Shown here one piece after another: positions 17,462 to 27,050 of a stretch of 51,414 bases of DNA. Source of the stretch: Polaromonas sp. (GTDB lineage: Bacteria; Pseudomonadota; Gammaproteobacteria; Burkholderiales; Burkholderiaceae). Each line of letters begins with the position of its first letter. The stretch's first letter is position 1. A program made the position numbers and the translations under genes. The notes under the pieces were generated by a model that saw only the letters and a list, made by a program, of their open reading frames with translations, ran no database searches and had not been told where the DNA came from. Location: assembly GCA_013823505.1 (NCBI GenBank), contig PNMH01000022.1:1-51414 (forward strand), in the 5' to 3' direction.

Positions 17462-18321
17462 TGCTGGGAACGGGCGCGCTGGACGCAGCGCTGCTGGGTC
17501 TGCTTGGGTTGCTGGTCGGCAGTTTTCTGAATGTGGTGATCCACCGCCTGCCCAGGATGATGGAGTTGCGCTGGGCGGCCGAATGTGCCGAGCTCCAAGG
17601 GGGCACGAGCGATGCCAGTGCACCCAGGGTGGCGGCTGAAACATTCAACCTCATGGTGCCGCGTTCGCGCTGTCCGCATTGCGGCCACCAGATACGCTGG
17701 TTCGAGAACATCCCGGTCCTGAGCTATCTGGCGCTCAAGGGCCGATGCACCGATTGCAGTGCCCCCATCAGCGTTCGCTACCCCCTGATTGAACTCCTCA
17801 ACGCGACCCTGTTCGCCTGGTGCGGCTGGCAGTGGGGGCTGACCGGGACGGCGCTGGCCTGGTGCGGATTTTCGGCCGCCGTGCTGACCCTGGCCGCCAT
17901 CGATTGGGACACCACGCTGTTGCCCGACGACATCACGCTGCCACTTCTTTGGGTCGGCCTGTGTGCTGCGGCTGTGGGACTGAGTGAAACAACGCTCTCC
18001 AGCGCCCTGTGGGGCGCTGTCGCGGGCTACCTCTCGCTCTGGCTTGTTTACTGGGCTTTCAAACTCGCCACCGGCAAAGAAGGCATGGGCTACGGCGACT
18101 TCAAGCTGTTCGCCGCACTGGGCGCCTGGTTCGGCTGGCAGGCCTTGATTCCGGTCATTCTCATGGCTTCGCTGATCGGTGCTGCGGTGGGTATCGGCAT
18201 CAAATTTTTCGGTCAGCTGCGCGAAGGCGGCTATGTGCCGTTTGGGCCTTTCCTCGCCCTAGCAGGACTCACCGCCATGATTTTCGGCCCGACATCGATC
18301 CTGGCCGCCATCGGTTTGTGA
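17461..18321 (+). CDS. pilD: Prepilin leader peptidase/N-methyltransferase PilD
   Basis: The protein has 286 residues with eight or so hydrophobic segments. Catalytic aspartates of the GXGD aspartyl protease family are Asp148 (AAIDWD) and Asp213 (GYGDFKL). The N-terminal zinc-type pairs CPHC (71-74) and CTDC (96-99) mark the bifunctional peptidase/methylase form. It cleaves the leader of type IV prepilins and pseudopilins and methylates the new N-terminus. I chose the ATG overlapping the pilC stop; the longer in-frame extension upstream lies inside pilC. Confidence 0.95.
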   Translation: MLGTGALDAALLGLLGLLVGSFLNVVIHRLPRMMELRWAAECAELQGGTSDASAPRVAAETFNLMVPRSRCPHCGHQIRWFENIPVLSYLALKGRCTDCSAPISVRYPLIELLNATLFAWCGWQWGLTGTALAWCGFSAAVLTLAAIDWDTTLLPDDITLPLLWVGLCAAAVGLSETTLSSALWGAVAGYLSLWLVYWAFKLATGKEGMGYGDFKLFAALGAWFGWQALIPVILMASLIGAAVGIGIKFFGQLREGGYVPFGPFLALAGLTAMIFGPTSILAAIGL

Positions 18322-18329
18322 CCCAGCAA

Positions 18330-18932
18330 ATGCCGCACCCGATGCAACGGCTGGGCCTGACAGGCGGTATCGGCAGCGGCAAAAGCACCGTCGCCCAGTG
18401 GCTGCAAACCCGGGGCGCCTCGGTCATTGATGCCGACGCCATTGCCCGCGCCTGCACACAAACCGGCGGCAGCGCCATGCCAGCGGTGGTGCAGACGTTT
18501 GGACCCGGTTTCATCACCGCAGAGGGTGCGCTGGATCGACAGCGCATGCGCGAGCATGTGTTTGCCCATCCCGCAGCGCGCCAGCAGCTTGAAGCGATTG
18601 TTCATCCACTGGTGGCGCTGGAGATCCAGCGCCAGGCGGCAGCGGCCCGTTCGCACTGCGTCGTGTTCGACCTGCCCCTGCTGGTCGAGTCACCGCGCTG
18701 GCGCGCACAACTGGACCGGGTGCTGGTGGTGGACTGTTCGCCCGAGACCCAGATCCGGCGCGTGCAGGCGCGCAACGGCTGGACCCGGGCGAGCATCGAG
18801 GCGGTTCTGGCCAGTCAGAGTCCCCGAGCCCAGAGGCTGGCGGCCGCCGATCTGGTGATCTTCAACGACGGTAACGATATGGAACCTCTGCACGGACTGC
18901 TCGACCAGATCGCCCGGCGGTTCGGGCTATGA
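18330..18932 (+). CDS. coaE: Dephospho-CoA kinase
   Basis: The protein has 200 residues. The P-loop is GGIGSGKST at residues 12-20, followed by the substrate-binding segment VIDADAIARA and the VFDLPLLVES block typical of CoaE. It phosphorylates dephospho-CoA in the last step of coenzyme A synthesis. The start is uncertain: the ATG at 18330 gives a standard N-terminus, while a GTG at 18318 overlaps the pilD stop and adds four residues. The linkage pilD-coaE-zapD-yacG is conserved in beta- and gammaproteobacteria. Confidence 0.95.
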   Translation: MPHPMQRLGLTGGIGSGKSTVAQWLQTRGASVIDADAIARACTQTGGSAMPAVVQTFGPGFITAEGALDRQRMREHVFAHPAARQQLEAIVHPLVALEIQRQAAAARSHCVVFDLPLLVESPRWRAQLDRVLVVDCSPETQIRRVQARNGWTRASIEAVLASQSPRAQRLAAADLVIFNDGNDMEPLHGLLDQIARRFGL

Positions 18933-18975
18933 TGAAAGACCTGCAGACCGCTGCACCCAGCCTCCACCCGCCGCT

Positions 18976-19731
18976 GTGATCCTGTACGAATACCCATTCA
19001 ACGAACGCACTCGCACCTACCTGCGCCTGGAGCAGCTGTTCCGCCGTCTGGCCGAACTGATTCCTCGCAGCCACGCGCTGGATCACCACTACGCCATCCA
19101 GACGATCTTCGAGATCATGGACGTGGCCTCGCGCGCCGACATGAAGACGGATGTGCTGAAAGACATCGAACGCCACAAACAGCAGCTCAACAGCTACCGT
19201 GGCAATCCGGCCATCTCGGAGAAGGCGCTGGACGAAGTCATCGCGCAGCTGGACGGCTGCTTTGCCGATCTCAACGGCATGCCCGGCAAGACCGGCCAGT
19301 CGCTGACCGAAAACGACTGGCTCATGAGCATCCGCAGCCGCATCGGCATTCCGGGTGGCACCTGTGAATTCGACCTGCCGGCCTACTACGCCTGGCAACA
19401 CCTGGATGCAAGGCAACGACAGGCCGATTTGCAGCAGTGGACACAGACACTCGCACCGCTGGCCGGGTCCATCGTGCTGCTCTTGAAGATGCTGCGCGAT
19501 TCCGGTTCCCCGCAGAAGGTGGTGGCACCGGGGGGGCAGTTCCAGCAGAACCTGCCGCAGGGTCGCACCTTCCAGCTGCTGCGCCTGCGCATCGATCCGG
19601 CGCTGGGGCTGGTGCCCGAGATCAGTGGCAACCGGCTGCTGATGTCGGTGCGCCTGATGCGTCAGGGTGAGGATGATCGCCTGCACGCGGCGCAGGAAGA
19701 CGCGGCTTTCGAACTCACCCTCTGCGCTTGA
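18976..19731 (+). CDS. zapD: Cell division protein ZapD (DUF1342)
   Basis: The protein has 251 residues and starts at a GTG with ILYEYPFNERTRTYLRLEQL, the classic ZapD N-terminus. It is mostly helical in the first 150 residues, followed by a beta-rich domain. ZapD cross-links FtsZ protofilaments and promotes Z-ring assembly in the cytoplasm. The family length (about 250) and the position between coaE and yacG fit. No strong ribosome site precedes the GTG, but the protein N-terminus leaves little doubt about the start. Confidence 0.94.
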   Translation: MILYEYPFNERTRTYLRLEQLFRRLAELIPRSHALDHHYAIQTIFEIMDVASRADMKTDVLKDIERHKQQLNSYRGNPAISEKALDEVIAQLDGCFADLNGMPGKTGQSLTENDWLMSIRSRIGIPGGTCEFDLPAYYAWQHLDARQRQADLQQWTQTLAPLAGSIVLLLKMLRDSGSPQKVVAPGGQFQQNLPQGRTFQLLRLRIDPALGLVPEISGNRLLMSVRLMRQGEDDRLHAAQEDAAFELTLCA

Positions 19732-19738
19732 GACGGCG

Positions 19739-19942
19739 ATGTCGTTGCAAACACCCGATGGGCCGGTGAAGATCGTGCGCTGTCCCGCTTGCGGCGGGCG
19801 CAGCGTCTACGCGTCCACCAACCACTTCCGCCCATTTTGCAGTGATCGCTGCAAAAGCATGGACTTCGGCGCCTGGGCCAGCGAAAGCTTCAAACTGCCC
19901 GAACCACCACCGGACAGCGACCCGGATTTCGCGCAGTCCTGA
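19739..19942 (+). CDS. yacG: DNA gyrase inhibitor YacG, zinc-binding
   Basis: This 67-residue protein has the zinc motif CPAC near residue 15 and CSDRC near residue 34, then SMDFGAWASESFKLP, as in YacG. YacG binds GyrB and lowers gyrase activity in E. coli. The start ATG lies 7 nt after the zapD stop. It converges with the NUDIX gene on the other strand with a gap of only 6 nt, so there is no room for separate terminators. Confidence 0.93.
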   Translation: MSLQTPDGPVKIVRCPACGGRSVYASTNHFRPFCSDRCKSMDFGAWASESFKLPEPPPDSDPDFAQS

Positions 19943-19948
19943 GCCCGC

Positions 19949-20395
19949 TCAGCGCCCGGCTTCTTCGGCCAGCCACTCCAGCACCGGCACGGTGCCCGGC
20001 AACACCGGCGCACAACACACTGGCAGACGCTCCCAGCTGAACCGCTGGCCCTCGCGCATCTGCAACTCGCCGGTCCATTCGAACACCTTGCAGAAGTGCA
20101 GGCGCACCAAGGCGTGCGGGTAATCCACCAGCTTTTCGCGCCAGGGTTGAGCAGCGCCGATGGTGATGCCAATCTCTTCCTGCAGCTCGCGCCGCAGCGC
20201 CTGCTCCACCGTTTCACCGGCTTCGAGCTTGCCGCCGGGAAACTCCCAGCAGCCTGCGTAGACTTTGCCCTGCGGGCGCGAAGTGAGCAAGAACGCGCCA
20301 TCGGGCGCGAGCAGCACGCCCACGGCCACATCGGTCACAAGGCGCGCCCCTGGGGTCGAACTCCCACCATCGACCACCAGCACGGCATCGGCCAT
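19949..20395 (-). CDS. NUDIX hydrolase, MutT-like 8-oxo-dGTP pyrophosphohydrolase
   Basis: The protein has 148 residues. The complete Nudix box is present: GGKLEAGETVEQALRREL followed by QEEIGI. MutT-type enzymes remove oxidised dGTP from the nucleotide pool. The ATG at 20395 gives MADAVLVVDG, a normal length for MutT; the longer in-frame extension upstream lies inside the ATPase gene. It starts 2 nt after the DUF815 ATPase stop, so the two are co-transcribed. Fold and enzyme class are sure; the precise substrate is inferred. Confidence 0.88.
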   Translation of the reverse strand: MADAVLVVDGGSSTPGARLVTDVAVGVLLAPDGAFLLTSRPQGKVYAGCWEFPGGKLEAGETVEQALRRELQEEIGITIGAAQPWREKLVDYPHALVRLHFCKVFEWTGELQMREGQRFSWERLPVCCAPVLPGTVPVLEWLAEEAGR

Positions 20396-20397
20396 GG

Positions 20398-21276
20398 TCA
20401 GGCGCCGAGGGCGTGTGTGCCCGCGTGGTCGCGCGCGAACTGGTAGGCCACACGACCGCTGCGCGAACCGCGCTCCAGCGCCCACACCAGTGCCTGCGGT
20501 CGCGCCGCCTCGATGGCCGCAGCCGAGACGCCGAAGGACGCCAGCCACTGCGCGACGATGGCCAGGTACTCGTCCTGGTTGAAGGGGTAGAAACTGACCC
20601 AGAGACCAAAGCGTTCGGACAGGGAAATTTTCTCTTCGACAACCTCGCCCGGGTGCACTTCGCCGTCGGGCGTGTGCGTGTAACTGAGGTTCTCCTTCAT
20701 GTACTCGGGCAGCAGGTGGCGGCGGTTGCTGGTCGCGTAGATCAGCACATTGTGGCCCGCCGCAGACACCGAACCATCGAGGATGGACTTGAGCGCCTTG
20801 TAGCCAGGTTCGCCGTCTTCGAAGCTGAGGTCGTCACAGAACACGATGAAGCGCTCGGGGCGGTCCGCCACCACGTCCACGAGGTCGGGCAGGTCCACCA
20901 GGTCGGCCTTGTCGACTTCGATCAACCTCAGGCCTTGCGGCGCGTACTCGTTCAGACAGGCCTTGACCAGTGAGCTCTTGCCGGTGCCGCGCGCGCCGGT
21001 CAACAACACGTTGTTGGCTGGCTGGCCCTGCACAAACTGCAGGGTGTTGCGCTGAATTTTCGCCTTCTGACCGTCGATCTCCTGCAGATCGGCCAGCCGC
21101 ATCTGAGCCACATGGCGCACCGGCTCCAGCACGCCGTGGCCGCTGCTGCGCTTGCGGTAACGGTAGGCGATGGAGGCATTCCAGTCAGGCGCACCCAGCG
21201 GTTGCGGCAGCACCGATTCAATGCGGGTGATCAGTTGTTCGGCGCGCTCGATCAGTCGTTCAAACTTGTCGTTCAT
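20398..21276 (-). CDS. DUF815-family P-loop ATPase
   Basis: The protein has 292 residues. Walker A is GARGTGKS at 94-101, Walker B-like FIVFCDDLSFE follows, and a sensor region includes IYATSNRRHL. DUF815 proteins are AAA-like ATPases of poorly known function, common between argJ and a NUDIX gene in this family. The ATG at 21276 was preferred over a TTG two codons upstream. The gene follows argJ by 21 nt and precedes the NUDIX gene by 2 nt. Confidence 0.88.
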   Translation of the reverse strand: MNDKFERLIERAEQLITRIESVLPQPLGAPDWNASIAYRYRKRSSGHGVLEPVRHVAQMRLADLQEIDGQKAKIQRNTLQFVQGQPANNVLLTGARGTGKSSLVKACLNEYAPQGLRLIEVDKADLVDLPDLVDVVADRPERFIVFCDDLSFEDGEPGYKALKSILDGSVSAAGHNVLIYATSNRRHLLPEYMKENLSYTHTPDGEVHPGEVVEEKISLSERFGLWVSFYPFNQDEYLAIVAQWLASFGVSAAAIEAARPQALVWALERGSRSGRVAYQFARDHAGTHALGA

Positions 21277-21297
21277 GCGCAAGGCTCCGCCACCGGA

Positions 21298-22545
21298 TCA
21301 CGATCTGTAGTCGGCATTGATGGTCACGTAATCGTGGCTGAAGTCGCAGGTCCATACGGTTTCGGTCACGTTGCCGCGACCCAGGCCAATGCGCACCAGG
21401 ATTTCGGCCTCCTTCATCACGCGCTGGCCGTCTTCTTCGCGGTAGTCGGGGTTGCGGCCGCCTTGCCTGACCACATGCACGTCGCCCAGGTGCAGTTCGA
21501 TCTTTGTGACGTCCAGGTCGTCAATGCCGGCATAGCCCACCGCCGCCAGAATGCGGCCCAGGTTCGGGTCGCTGGCAAAAAAGGCTGTTTTGACCAGCGG
21601 CGAATGCGCCACGGCGTAGGCGGCCTTGAGACATTCTTCGCTGCTGCGTCCCCCCTCCACGCGCACGGTGATGAATTTGGTGGCACCTTCGCCGTCGCGC
21701 ACGATGGCGTGGGCCAGGAACCGGGCCGCTTCGGTCATGACCGCCAGCAGGGCCTGGCCGTCGGCGCTGTCCAGATCGGTGACCGCTGCGTTGCCAGCCT
21801 GGCCCGTCGCCACCACCACGAAGGAATCGTTGGTGGAGGTGTCCCCGTCCACCGTCACGCGGTTGAACGAGGCGTCGGCCAGCCGCCTGGCCAGCGTGTT
21901 CATCAGCGCCGGTGCCACGGCGGCATCGGTGGCCACATAACCCAGCATGGTCGCCATGTTGGGGCGGATCATGCCCGCGCCCTTGGCGATGCCGCTCACC
22001 GTCACGGTCTGGCCACCCACCACGGCCTGACGGCTGATGGCCTTGGGCAGGGTGTCGGTGGTCATGATGCCTTCGGCCGCCTTCAGCCATTGCGCGCCCG
22101 TTGCGCCTTGGGCAGTGCCCGCATCGGCCAGCGCCGCAGGCAGTCCCGCCAGCAGGCGGTCCAGCGGCAGCGGCTCCATGATCACGCCGGTGGAAAAAGG
22201 CAGCACCTGCTCGTGCTGAACGCCCAGCGCCAGTGCCATGGCGTTGGCGGTCTGGCGCGCGTTCTGCAGGCCCGGCTCCCCGGTGCCGGCGTTGGCGTTG
22301 CCGGTGTTGATGACCATGGCGCGAACGCCCTGCCCCGCCGCCAGGTGGTCGCGGCACACCTGCACCGGTGCAGCGGCGTAGCGGTTCTGTGTGAACACGG
22401 CCCCCACGGCACTGCCTTCGTCGAGCAGGAACACCGTCAGGTCCTTGCGGTTGGCCTTGCGGATGCCTGCCTCCGCCACGCCGATGCGCACACCCGCCAC
22501 GGGCAGCAAGTCCTGGGCTTGGGGCGCGGTGTAGTTCACAGCCAT
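21298..22545 (-). CDS. argJ: Bifunctional glutamate N-acetyltransferase/amino-acid acetyltransferase ArgJ
   Basis: The protein has 415 residues. The self-cleavage site is visible in [15 protein letters not shown], where the Thr of ATML becomes the N-terminal nucleophile of the beta chain. ArgJ transfers acetyl groups from N-acetylornithine to glutamate in the cyclic arginine pathway. The ATG at 22545 is preceded by GGAGA about 7 nt upstream. It lies downstream of secA with a 128-nt spacer that holds a GC-rich repeat. Confidence 0.96.
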   Translation of the reverse strand: MAVNYTAPQAQDLLPVAGVRIGVAEAGIRKANRKDLTVFLLDEGSAVGAVFTQNRYAAAPVQVCRDHLAAGQGVRAMVINTGNANAGTGEPGLQNARQTANAMALALGVQHEQVLPFSTGVIMEPLPLDRLLAGLPAALADAGTAQGATGAQWLKAAEGIMTTDTLPKAISRQAVVGGQTVTVSGIAKGAGMIRPNMATMLGYVATDAAVAPALMNTLARRLADASFNRVTVDGDTSTNDSFVVVATGQAGNAAVTDLDSADGQALLAVMTEAARFLAHAIVRDGEGATKFITVRVEGGRSSEECLKAAYAVAHSPLVKTAFFASDPNLGRILAAVGYAGIDDLDVTKIELHLGDVHVVRQGGRNPDYREEDGQRVMKEAEILVRIGLGRGNVTETVWTCDFSHDYVTINADYRS

Positions 22546-22633
22546 GTTCAATCTCCGGTCAGGGTCAACGCGACGAGCGAAAGGTGTTCAAACGAAAAAC
22601 GCCGTGGAACCGGCTTGCCGGGCCACAGGCGTT

Positions 22634-22670
22634 GCCCCCCTGGGGGGAAGCGGCGCCAGCCGCGCAGGAG
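22634..22670. repeat. GC-rich dispersed intergenic repeat, secA-argJ spacer
   Basis: The spacer contains CCCCCCTGGGGGG followed by GCGGCGCCAGCCGC, both self-complementary. Related G/C-rich palindromes occur at 39714-39760, 46332-46346 and 47486-47532 in this window. It may act as a weak terminator or attenuator after secA; there is no T-tract. Confidence 0.5.
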
Positions 22671-22673
22671 GGG

Positions 22674-25418
22674 TCAGTTCAAAGCGCCGTGGCAATGTTT
22701 GTACTTCTTGCCACTGCCGCATGGGCAGGGTTCGTTGCGTCCCACGCGCGGCACGCTTTGCGCCACCGTGGAGGCATCGATGACCGTCTCGGTCTCGCCC
22801 GTTTCTGTGGGAGCGGTGTAGGTCACGTTGGCGATGTTTTCGGCCCGTGCTTCCATTTGCTGCGCCACTTCGCTGACCTGCTCGGGCGACTGCACCCGCA
22901 CATTCATGAGAATGCGCGTCACATCGTTTTTCACACTGTCGAGCAACTGGCCGAACAACACGAACGCCTCGCGCTTGTATTCCTGCTTGGGCTGCTTTTG
23001 CGCATAACCGCGCAAGTGGATACCCTGGCGCAGGTAGTCCAGCGCCGAAAGGTGCTCGCGCCACTGGCTGTCGATGTTCTGCAGCAGCACAACACGCTCG
23101 AACTGGGTGAAATTCCCTTCACCCACTTGCTGCACCTTGCCGTCGAACACCGTCTTGGCTTCGGCCAGCACCCGGGTGACGATGTCTGCGCCCTCGATGG
23201 ACTCGGCATCCGAGACCCAGGAGGTGATCGGCGCATCGACAGCCCATTCCTCGCGCAAACTGCGCTCCAGGCCCGGCAGGTCCCACTGCTCTTCCACGCT
23301 GCCCTGGGGCACGAACTGGTGCACCAGATCGCTGAAGCAGCCATCGCGCAGCGAATCGATCTGCGCGCGCAGGTTCTGCGCGTCCAGGATGTCGTTGCGC
23401 TGCTGGTAAATCACCTTGCGCTGGTCGTTCGACACGTCGTCGTACTCCAGCAACTGCTTGCGGATGTCGAAGTTGCGGGCCTCGACCTTGCGCTGGGCGC
23501 TCTCGATGCTGCGCGTGACGATGCCGGCCTCGATCGCCTCGCCCTCGGGCATCTTCAGGCGGTCCATGATCGCGCGCACCTTGTCGCCCGCGAAGATGCG
23601 CATCAGCGAATCGTCCAGGCTCAGGTAGAAGCGCGAAGAGCCAGGATCGCCCTGACGGCCGGAGCGGCCACGCAGCTGGTTGTCGATGCGGCGGCTCTCG
23701 TGGCGTTCGGTCGCGATGATGCGCAGACCACCCAGCGCCTTGACCTTGTCGTGATCCAGTTGCCACTGCTGGCGCAAAGCTTCGAGACGGGAAGCCTTGG
23801 TCGCTTCGTCAAGCGATTCATCGGTCTCGATGGCCGCGCTCATCTTCTCCAGGTTGCCGCCGAGCACGATGTCGGTGCCGCGACCGGCCATGTTGGTGGC
23901 GATGGTGATGGCACCGGGGCGGCCGGCCTGCACAATGATGTCGGCCTCGCGGGCGTGCTGCTTGGCGTTGAGCACCTCGTGCGGCAGCTTCTCGGCCAGC
24001 AGCAGCTCGGCAATGATTTCCGAGTTCTCGATCGACGAAGTACCCACCAGCACCGGCTGGCCACGCTCGTGGCACTCGCGGATGTCCTGGATCGCGGCGA
24101 CGTATTTTTCCTTCGTCGTCTTGTAGACGCGGTCGAGCTGGTCGGTGCGCTTGCTGATCCGGTTGGGCGGAATCACCACGGTCTCCAGACCGTAGATTTC
24201 CTGGAATTCGTAGGCTTCGGTGTCGGCCGTTCCGGTCATGCCCGAGAGCTTGCCGTAGAGGCGGAAATAGTTCTGGAACGTGATCGAAGCCAGCGTCTGG
24301 TTTTCCGGCTGGATCGCCACGCCCTCCTTGGCCTCCACCGCCTGGTGCAGACCGTCGCTCCAGCGGCGGCCCGACATCAGGCGACCGGTGAACTCGTCCA
24401 CGATCACGATCTCGCCACCCTGGTTCACATAATGCTGGTCGCGGTGGTACAGGTGGTGCGCCTTGAGCGAGGTCACCAGATGGTGCATCAGCGCGATGTT
24501 GGCCGGGTCGTAGAGCGATGCCCCCTCGGGCAGCAGGCCGGCCTGGCTGAGCAGGCGCTCGGCGTTCTCATGGCCCTGCTCGGTCATGTGGATGGTGTGC
24601 GCTTTTTCATCGACCGTGAAGTCACCCGGCTTGGTCACGCCCTCGCCGGTGCGTGGGTCGGCTTCACCTTCCTGGCGCATCAGGTGGGGGATCAGTTGCT
24701 TGATCGCCACGTAGGCCTGCGTCTGGTCCTCGGCCTGGCCGCTGATGATCAGCGGCGTGCGGGCTTCGTCGATCAGGATCGAGTCCACCTCATCGACGAT
24801 GGCGTAGTTCAGCCCGCGCTGCACGCGGTCACCGGCCTCGTAGACCATGTTGTCGCGCAGGTAGTCGAACCCGTACTCGTTGTTGGTGCCGTAGGTGATG
24901 TCGGCGCGGTAAGCGGCCTGCTTGTCTTCGCGCGGTGCTTGCGGCAGGTTGATGCCGACGGTCAGACCAAGGAAGTTGTACAGGCGGCCCATCCACTGAG
25001 CGTCCCGGCTGGCCAGGTAGTCGTTCACCGTCACCACGTGCACGCCTTTGCCGGTGAGCGCGTTCAGGTACACCGGCAACGTGGCGGTCAGCGTCTTGCC
25101 TTCGCCGGTGCGCATCTCGGCCACCTTGCCGTGGTGCAGCGCCAAGCCGCCGACCATCTGCACATCGAAATGGCGCATCTTCATCACCCGCTTGCTGGCC
25201 TCGCGCACCACCGCAAAGGCCTCCGGCAGCACCGATTCCAGGGCCTCACCACCGGCGATGCGCTGTTTGAAAACCTCGGTTTGGGCGCGGATGTCGTCGT
25301 CGCTGAGTTTTTCGAACTGGGCTTCGAGGCCGTTGATGCGTTCAACCGTCTTGCGATAGGTCTTGAGCAAGCGGTCGTTGCGGCTACCAAATATTTTGGT
25401 GAGGAAGTTTGTGGCCAT
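22674..25418 (-). CDS. secA: Preprotein translocase ATPase SecA
   Basis: The protein has 914 residues. Nucleotide-binding domain 1 has RTGEGKT (103-109) and a [13 protein letters not shown]alker B region. The cross-linking and helical scaffold domains follow, and the C-terminus carries the zinc/SecB-binding tail [14 protein letters not shown]. SecA drives unfolded proteins through SecYEG. The start ATG at 25418 ([18 protein letters not shown]) matches the family; the longer in-frame extension upstream is not supported. An M23 peptidase lies upstream and dciA is divergent beyond it, a common arrangement. Confidence 0.98.
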   Translation of the reverse strand: MATNFLTKIFGSRNDRLLKTYRKTVERINGLEAQFEKLSDDDIRAQTEVFKQRIAGGEALESVLPEAFAVVREASKRVMKMRHFDVQMVGGLALHHGKVAEMRTGEGKTLTATLPVYLNALTGKGVHVVTVNDYLASRDAQWMGRLYNFLGLTVGINLPQAPREDKQAAYRADITYGTNNEYGFDYLRDNMVYEAGDRVQRGLNYAIVDEVDSILIDEARTPLIISGQAEDQTQAYVAIKQLIPHLMRQEGEADPRTGEGVTKPGDFTVDEKAHTIHMTEQGHENAERLLSQAGLLPEGASLYDPANIALMHHLVTSLKAHHLYHRDQHYVNQGGEIVIVDEFTGRLMSGRRWSDGLHQAVEAKEGVAIQPENQTLASITFQNYFRLYGKLSGMTGTADTEAYEFQEIYGLETVVIPPNRISKRTDQLDRVYKTTKEKYVAAIQDIRECHERGQPVLVGTSSIENSEIIAELLLAEKLPHEVLNAKQHAREADIIVQAGRPGAITIATNMAGRGTDIVLGGNLEKMSAAIETDESLDEATKASRLEALRQQWQLDHDKVKALGGLRIIATERHESRRIDNQLRGRSGRQGDPGSSRFYLSLDDSLMRIFAGDKVRAIMDRLKMPEGEAIEAGIVTRSIESAQRKVEARNFDIRKQLLEYDDVSNDQRKVIYQQRNDILDAQNLRAQIDSLRDGCFSDLVHQFVPQGSVEEQWDLPGLERSLREEWAVDAPITSWVSDAESIEGADIVTRVLAEAKTVFDGKVQQVGEGNFTQFERVVLLQNIDSQWREHLSALDYLRQGIHLRGYAQKQPKQEYKREAFVLFGQLLDSVKNDVTRILMNVRVQSPEQVSEVAQQMEARAENIANVTYTAPTETGETETVIDASTVAQSVPRVGRNEPCPCGSGKKYKHCHGALN

Positions 25419-25589
25419 ACGTGCAAACCCGCATCGCACACCCGCTGAGGGCGCCGTGCAGGCAAAAGGGAATCGGAGCGCTCCCACCGACCCGCGGGGC
25501 CTATCGCCGGGAGCTACCCGTGATGTGCCGTCACCCGCTTGTCTTTCAAGAGCAAAACGGCGATTTTACCCGCCACCCCACAGCAAGAC

Positions 25590-26540
25590 TCAGCGCTTGG
25601 CGGACTTCTCGGCCAACTGGCTGGCCGCCGCCATGCTGTCGCCAGCCGCCAGGAAGCGCTGGGGGTCCTGCGGCACGCCGGACACCCACACCTCAAAGTG
25701 CAGATGCGGGCCGGTGGAGCGACCGGTGGAACCCACTTCGGCGATCTTCTGCCCGCGTTTGACGATGTCACCTTTGTTCACCAGCACACGCGAGGCGTGC
25801 GCATAGCGCGTGATGAGCTCGTTGCCATGGTCAACCTCCACCATGTTGCCGTAGGCAGGGTGGTACTCCTGCACCACCACCACACCGCCCGCAGCGGCGT
25901 AGATGGGCGCGCCCACATCGGCAGGGAAGTCCAGCCCGATGTGCAGGGCCGAACGCCCGGTGATCGGGTCGATGCGAAAGCCGAACGGCGAACCGACCCG
26001 GCCTCCTTTCACCGGTTCTTCGGTGGGCACCATGGCGCGCTGGATTTTCTGGTCGAACAGGCGTGTCTCCACCGCCGTGAGCCAGTCCACCCGCGAACCG
26101 CTGGCCAGGTCCAGCTGCTCCATGGCGCGTTGCAGTTCGTCCACCGTCAACGAACGGCTGCCGATCAGCGCACCACCCGAACCGGGCGTGACCTTGAACT
26201 CACCCGGATTCACCCCGGCGAGCCCGGCAACCCGCTCGCCGAGCGACTCGATCTGGAGCATGCGCGCCTGCATTTCGCCAAGCTTGCGCGCCATGGCGTC
26301 CAGGTTCTCGCGCATGTAAATATCTTTGGAGTTCACCTCGCCCTGCGTCACCAGGCGCGCCACCGAGTCAAAACCCGGCCACCCCTGGCGCACGCCGTTC
26401 AGAAAAACCCAGTGGTAGGCAGCGACCGCGCCGAGCATCAAGACCAGCGAGGTCAGCACCGAAGCACCGATCAGCTTGAAACCGTTGAGGTGCAAGGCCT
26501 GGCTCCTGGCCAGCCATGCGTCCGTGATAATGATGTGCAC
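25590..26540 (-). CDS. M23-family peptidoglycan metallopeptidase, membrane-anchored
   Basis: The protein has 316 residues. One N-terminal membrane helix (about residues 19-45) is followed by a coiled-coil-like stretch and a LytM domain: GSPFGFRIDPITG, then HIGLDFP with the zinc His/Asp, and the catalytic HLHFEVW. Such proteins cleave peptide cross-links or activate amidases in the periplasm. I chose the GTG at 26540 because an AGGTGGG ribosome site precedes it; longer versions start in poor context. No active-site residue is missing. It lies upstream of secA on the same strand with a 171-nt gap that shows no other feature. Confidence 0.9.
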   Translation of the reverse strand: MHIIITDAWLARSQALHLNGFKLIGASVLTSLVLMLGAVAAYHWVFLNGVRQGWPGFDSVARLVTQGEVNSKDIYMRENLDAMARKLGEMQARMLQIESLGERVAGLAGVNPGEFKVTPGSGGALIGSRSLTVDELQRAMEQLDLASGSRVDWLTAVETRLFDQKIQRAMVPTEEPVKGGRVGSPFGFRIDPITGRSALHIGLDFPADVGAPIYAAAGGVVVVQEYHPAYGNMVEVDHGNELITRYAHASRVLVNKGDIVKRGQKIAEVGSTGRSTGPHLHFEVWVSGVPQDPQRFLAAGDSMAAASQLAEKSAKR

Positions 26541-26590
26541 AATCCCACCTTTCCTGGCGATCCCGGCCCCGTTCAAACAGGCCCACCCGC

Positions 26591-26908
26591 ATGACAACAG
26601 CCCTCCGACGCCACACCATGTTCAGCCTGGAGCAAGCTGCTGGAGCAGCCCCATCGCTGGCGGCACTGCAGGAGCGCATTCGCCAATCGCAACGCTGCAT
26701 GGAACAGGTGCAGCACCTGATTCCAGCGGCCATGCGCCGTCATGTGCAGGCCGGCCCCATCGAGAACGCCGAATGGTGCCTGCTGGTGAGCAGCGCGGCC
26801 GCATCGACCAAACTGCGTCAACTCCTGCCCGCACTGCAGCAAGCCTTGACCGAAAGCGGCCTGCAGGTTAGCGCGATTCGCATCAAAGTCCAAGCCGCCG
26901 CGCGATGA
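26591..26908 (+). CDS. dciA: DciA-like DUF721 protein
   Basis: The protein has 105 residues: an N-terminal region of RHTMFSLEQAAGAAPSLAALQERI followed by a KH-like alpha/beta segment, as in DUF721. DciA loads the replicative helicase DnaB in bacteria that lack DnaC. It is divergent from the M23 peptidase and near secA, the usual betaproteobacterial location. The short intergenic space (50 nt) must hold both promoters. Identification rests on length, pattern and location. Confidence 0.75.
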   Translation: MTTALRRHTMFSLEQAAGAAPSLAALQERIRQSQRCMEQVQHLIPAAMRRHVQAGPIENAEWCLLVSSAAASTKLRQLLPALQQALTESGLQVSAIRIKVQAAAR

Positions 26909-26909
26909 A

Positions 26910-26929
26910 CGGGTCATCTGCATGACCCG
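26910..26929. other. Inverted repeat after dciA
   Basis: CGGGTCAT CTGC ATGACCCG forms an 8-bp perfect stem with a 4-nt loop directly after the dciA stop codon. No T-tract follows on the plus strand. It sits between dciA and the convergent tRNA-Thr and may protect or end either transcript. Confidence 0.45.
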
Positions 26930-26953
26930 CGGCTGACATGGGTCAAAAAGAGG

Positions 26954-27029
26954 TGGTGCCGCTTGTCTGACTCGAACAGACGACCTATCGCTTACAAGGC
27001 GAGTGCTCTACCAACTGAGCTAAAGCGGC
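26954..27029 (-). tRNA. tRNA-Thr (anticodon TGT)
   Basis: Read on the minus strand, a 76-nt cloverleaf runs from GCCGCTT to AAGCGGCACCA. The acceptor pairs fully, the D-arm contains AGCTCAGTTGGTAGAGC, the anticodon loop is CTTGTAA and the T-loop is GTTCGAGTC. CCA is encoded. A run of five T follows almost at once on the minus strand and may help termination. Confidence 0.97.
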
Positions 27030-27050
27030 GATGACGCAAAGGTCGGGATT

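Noticed and set aside
22584..25448. 954-codon plus-strand open frame opposite secA
   Set aside because: It is an antisense shadow caused by high GC in third positions. The minus strand encodes an unmistakable SecA, and the plus frame shows no domain.
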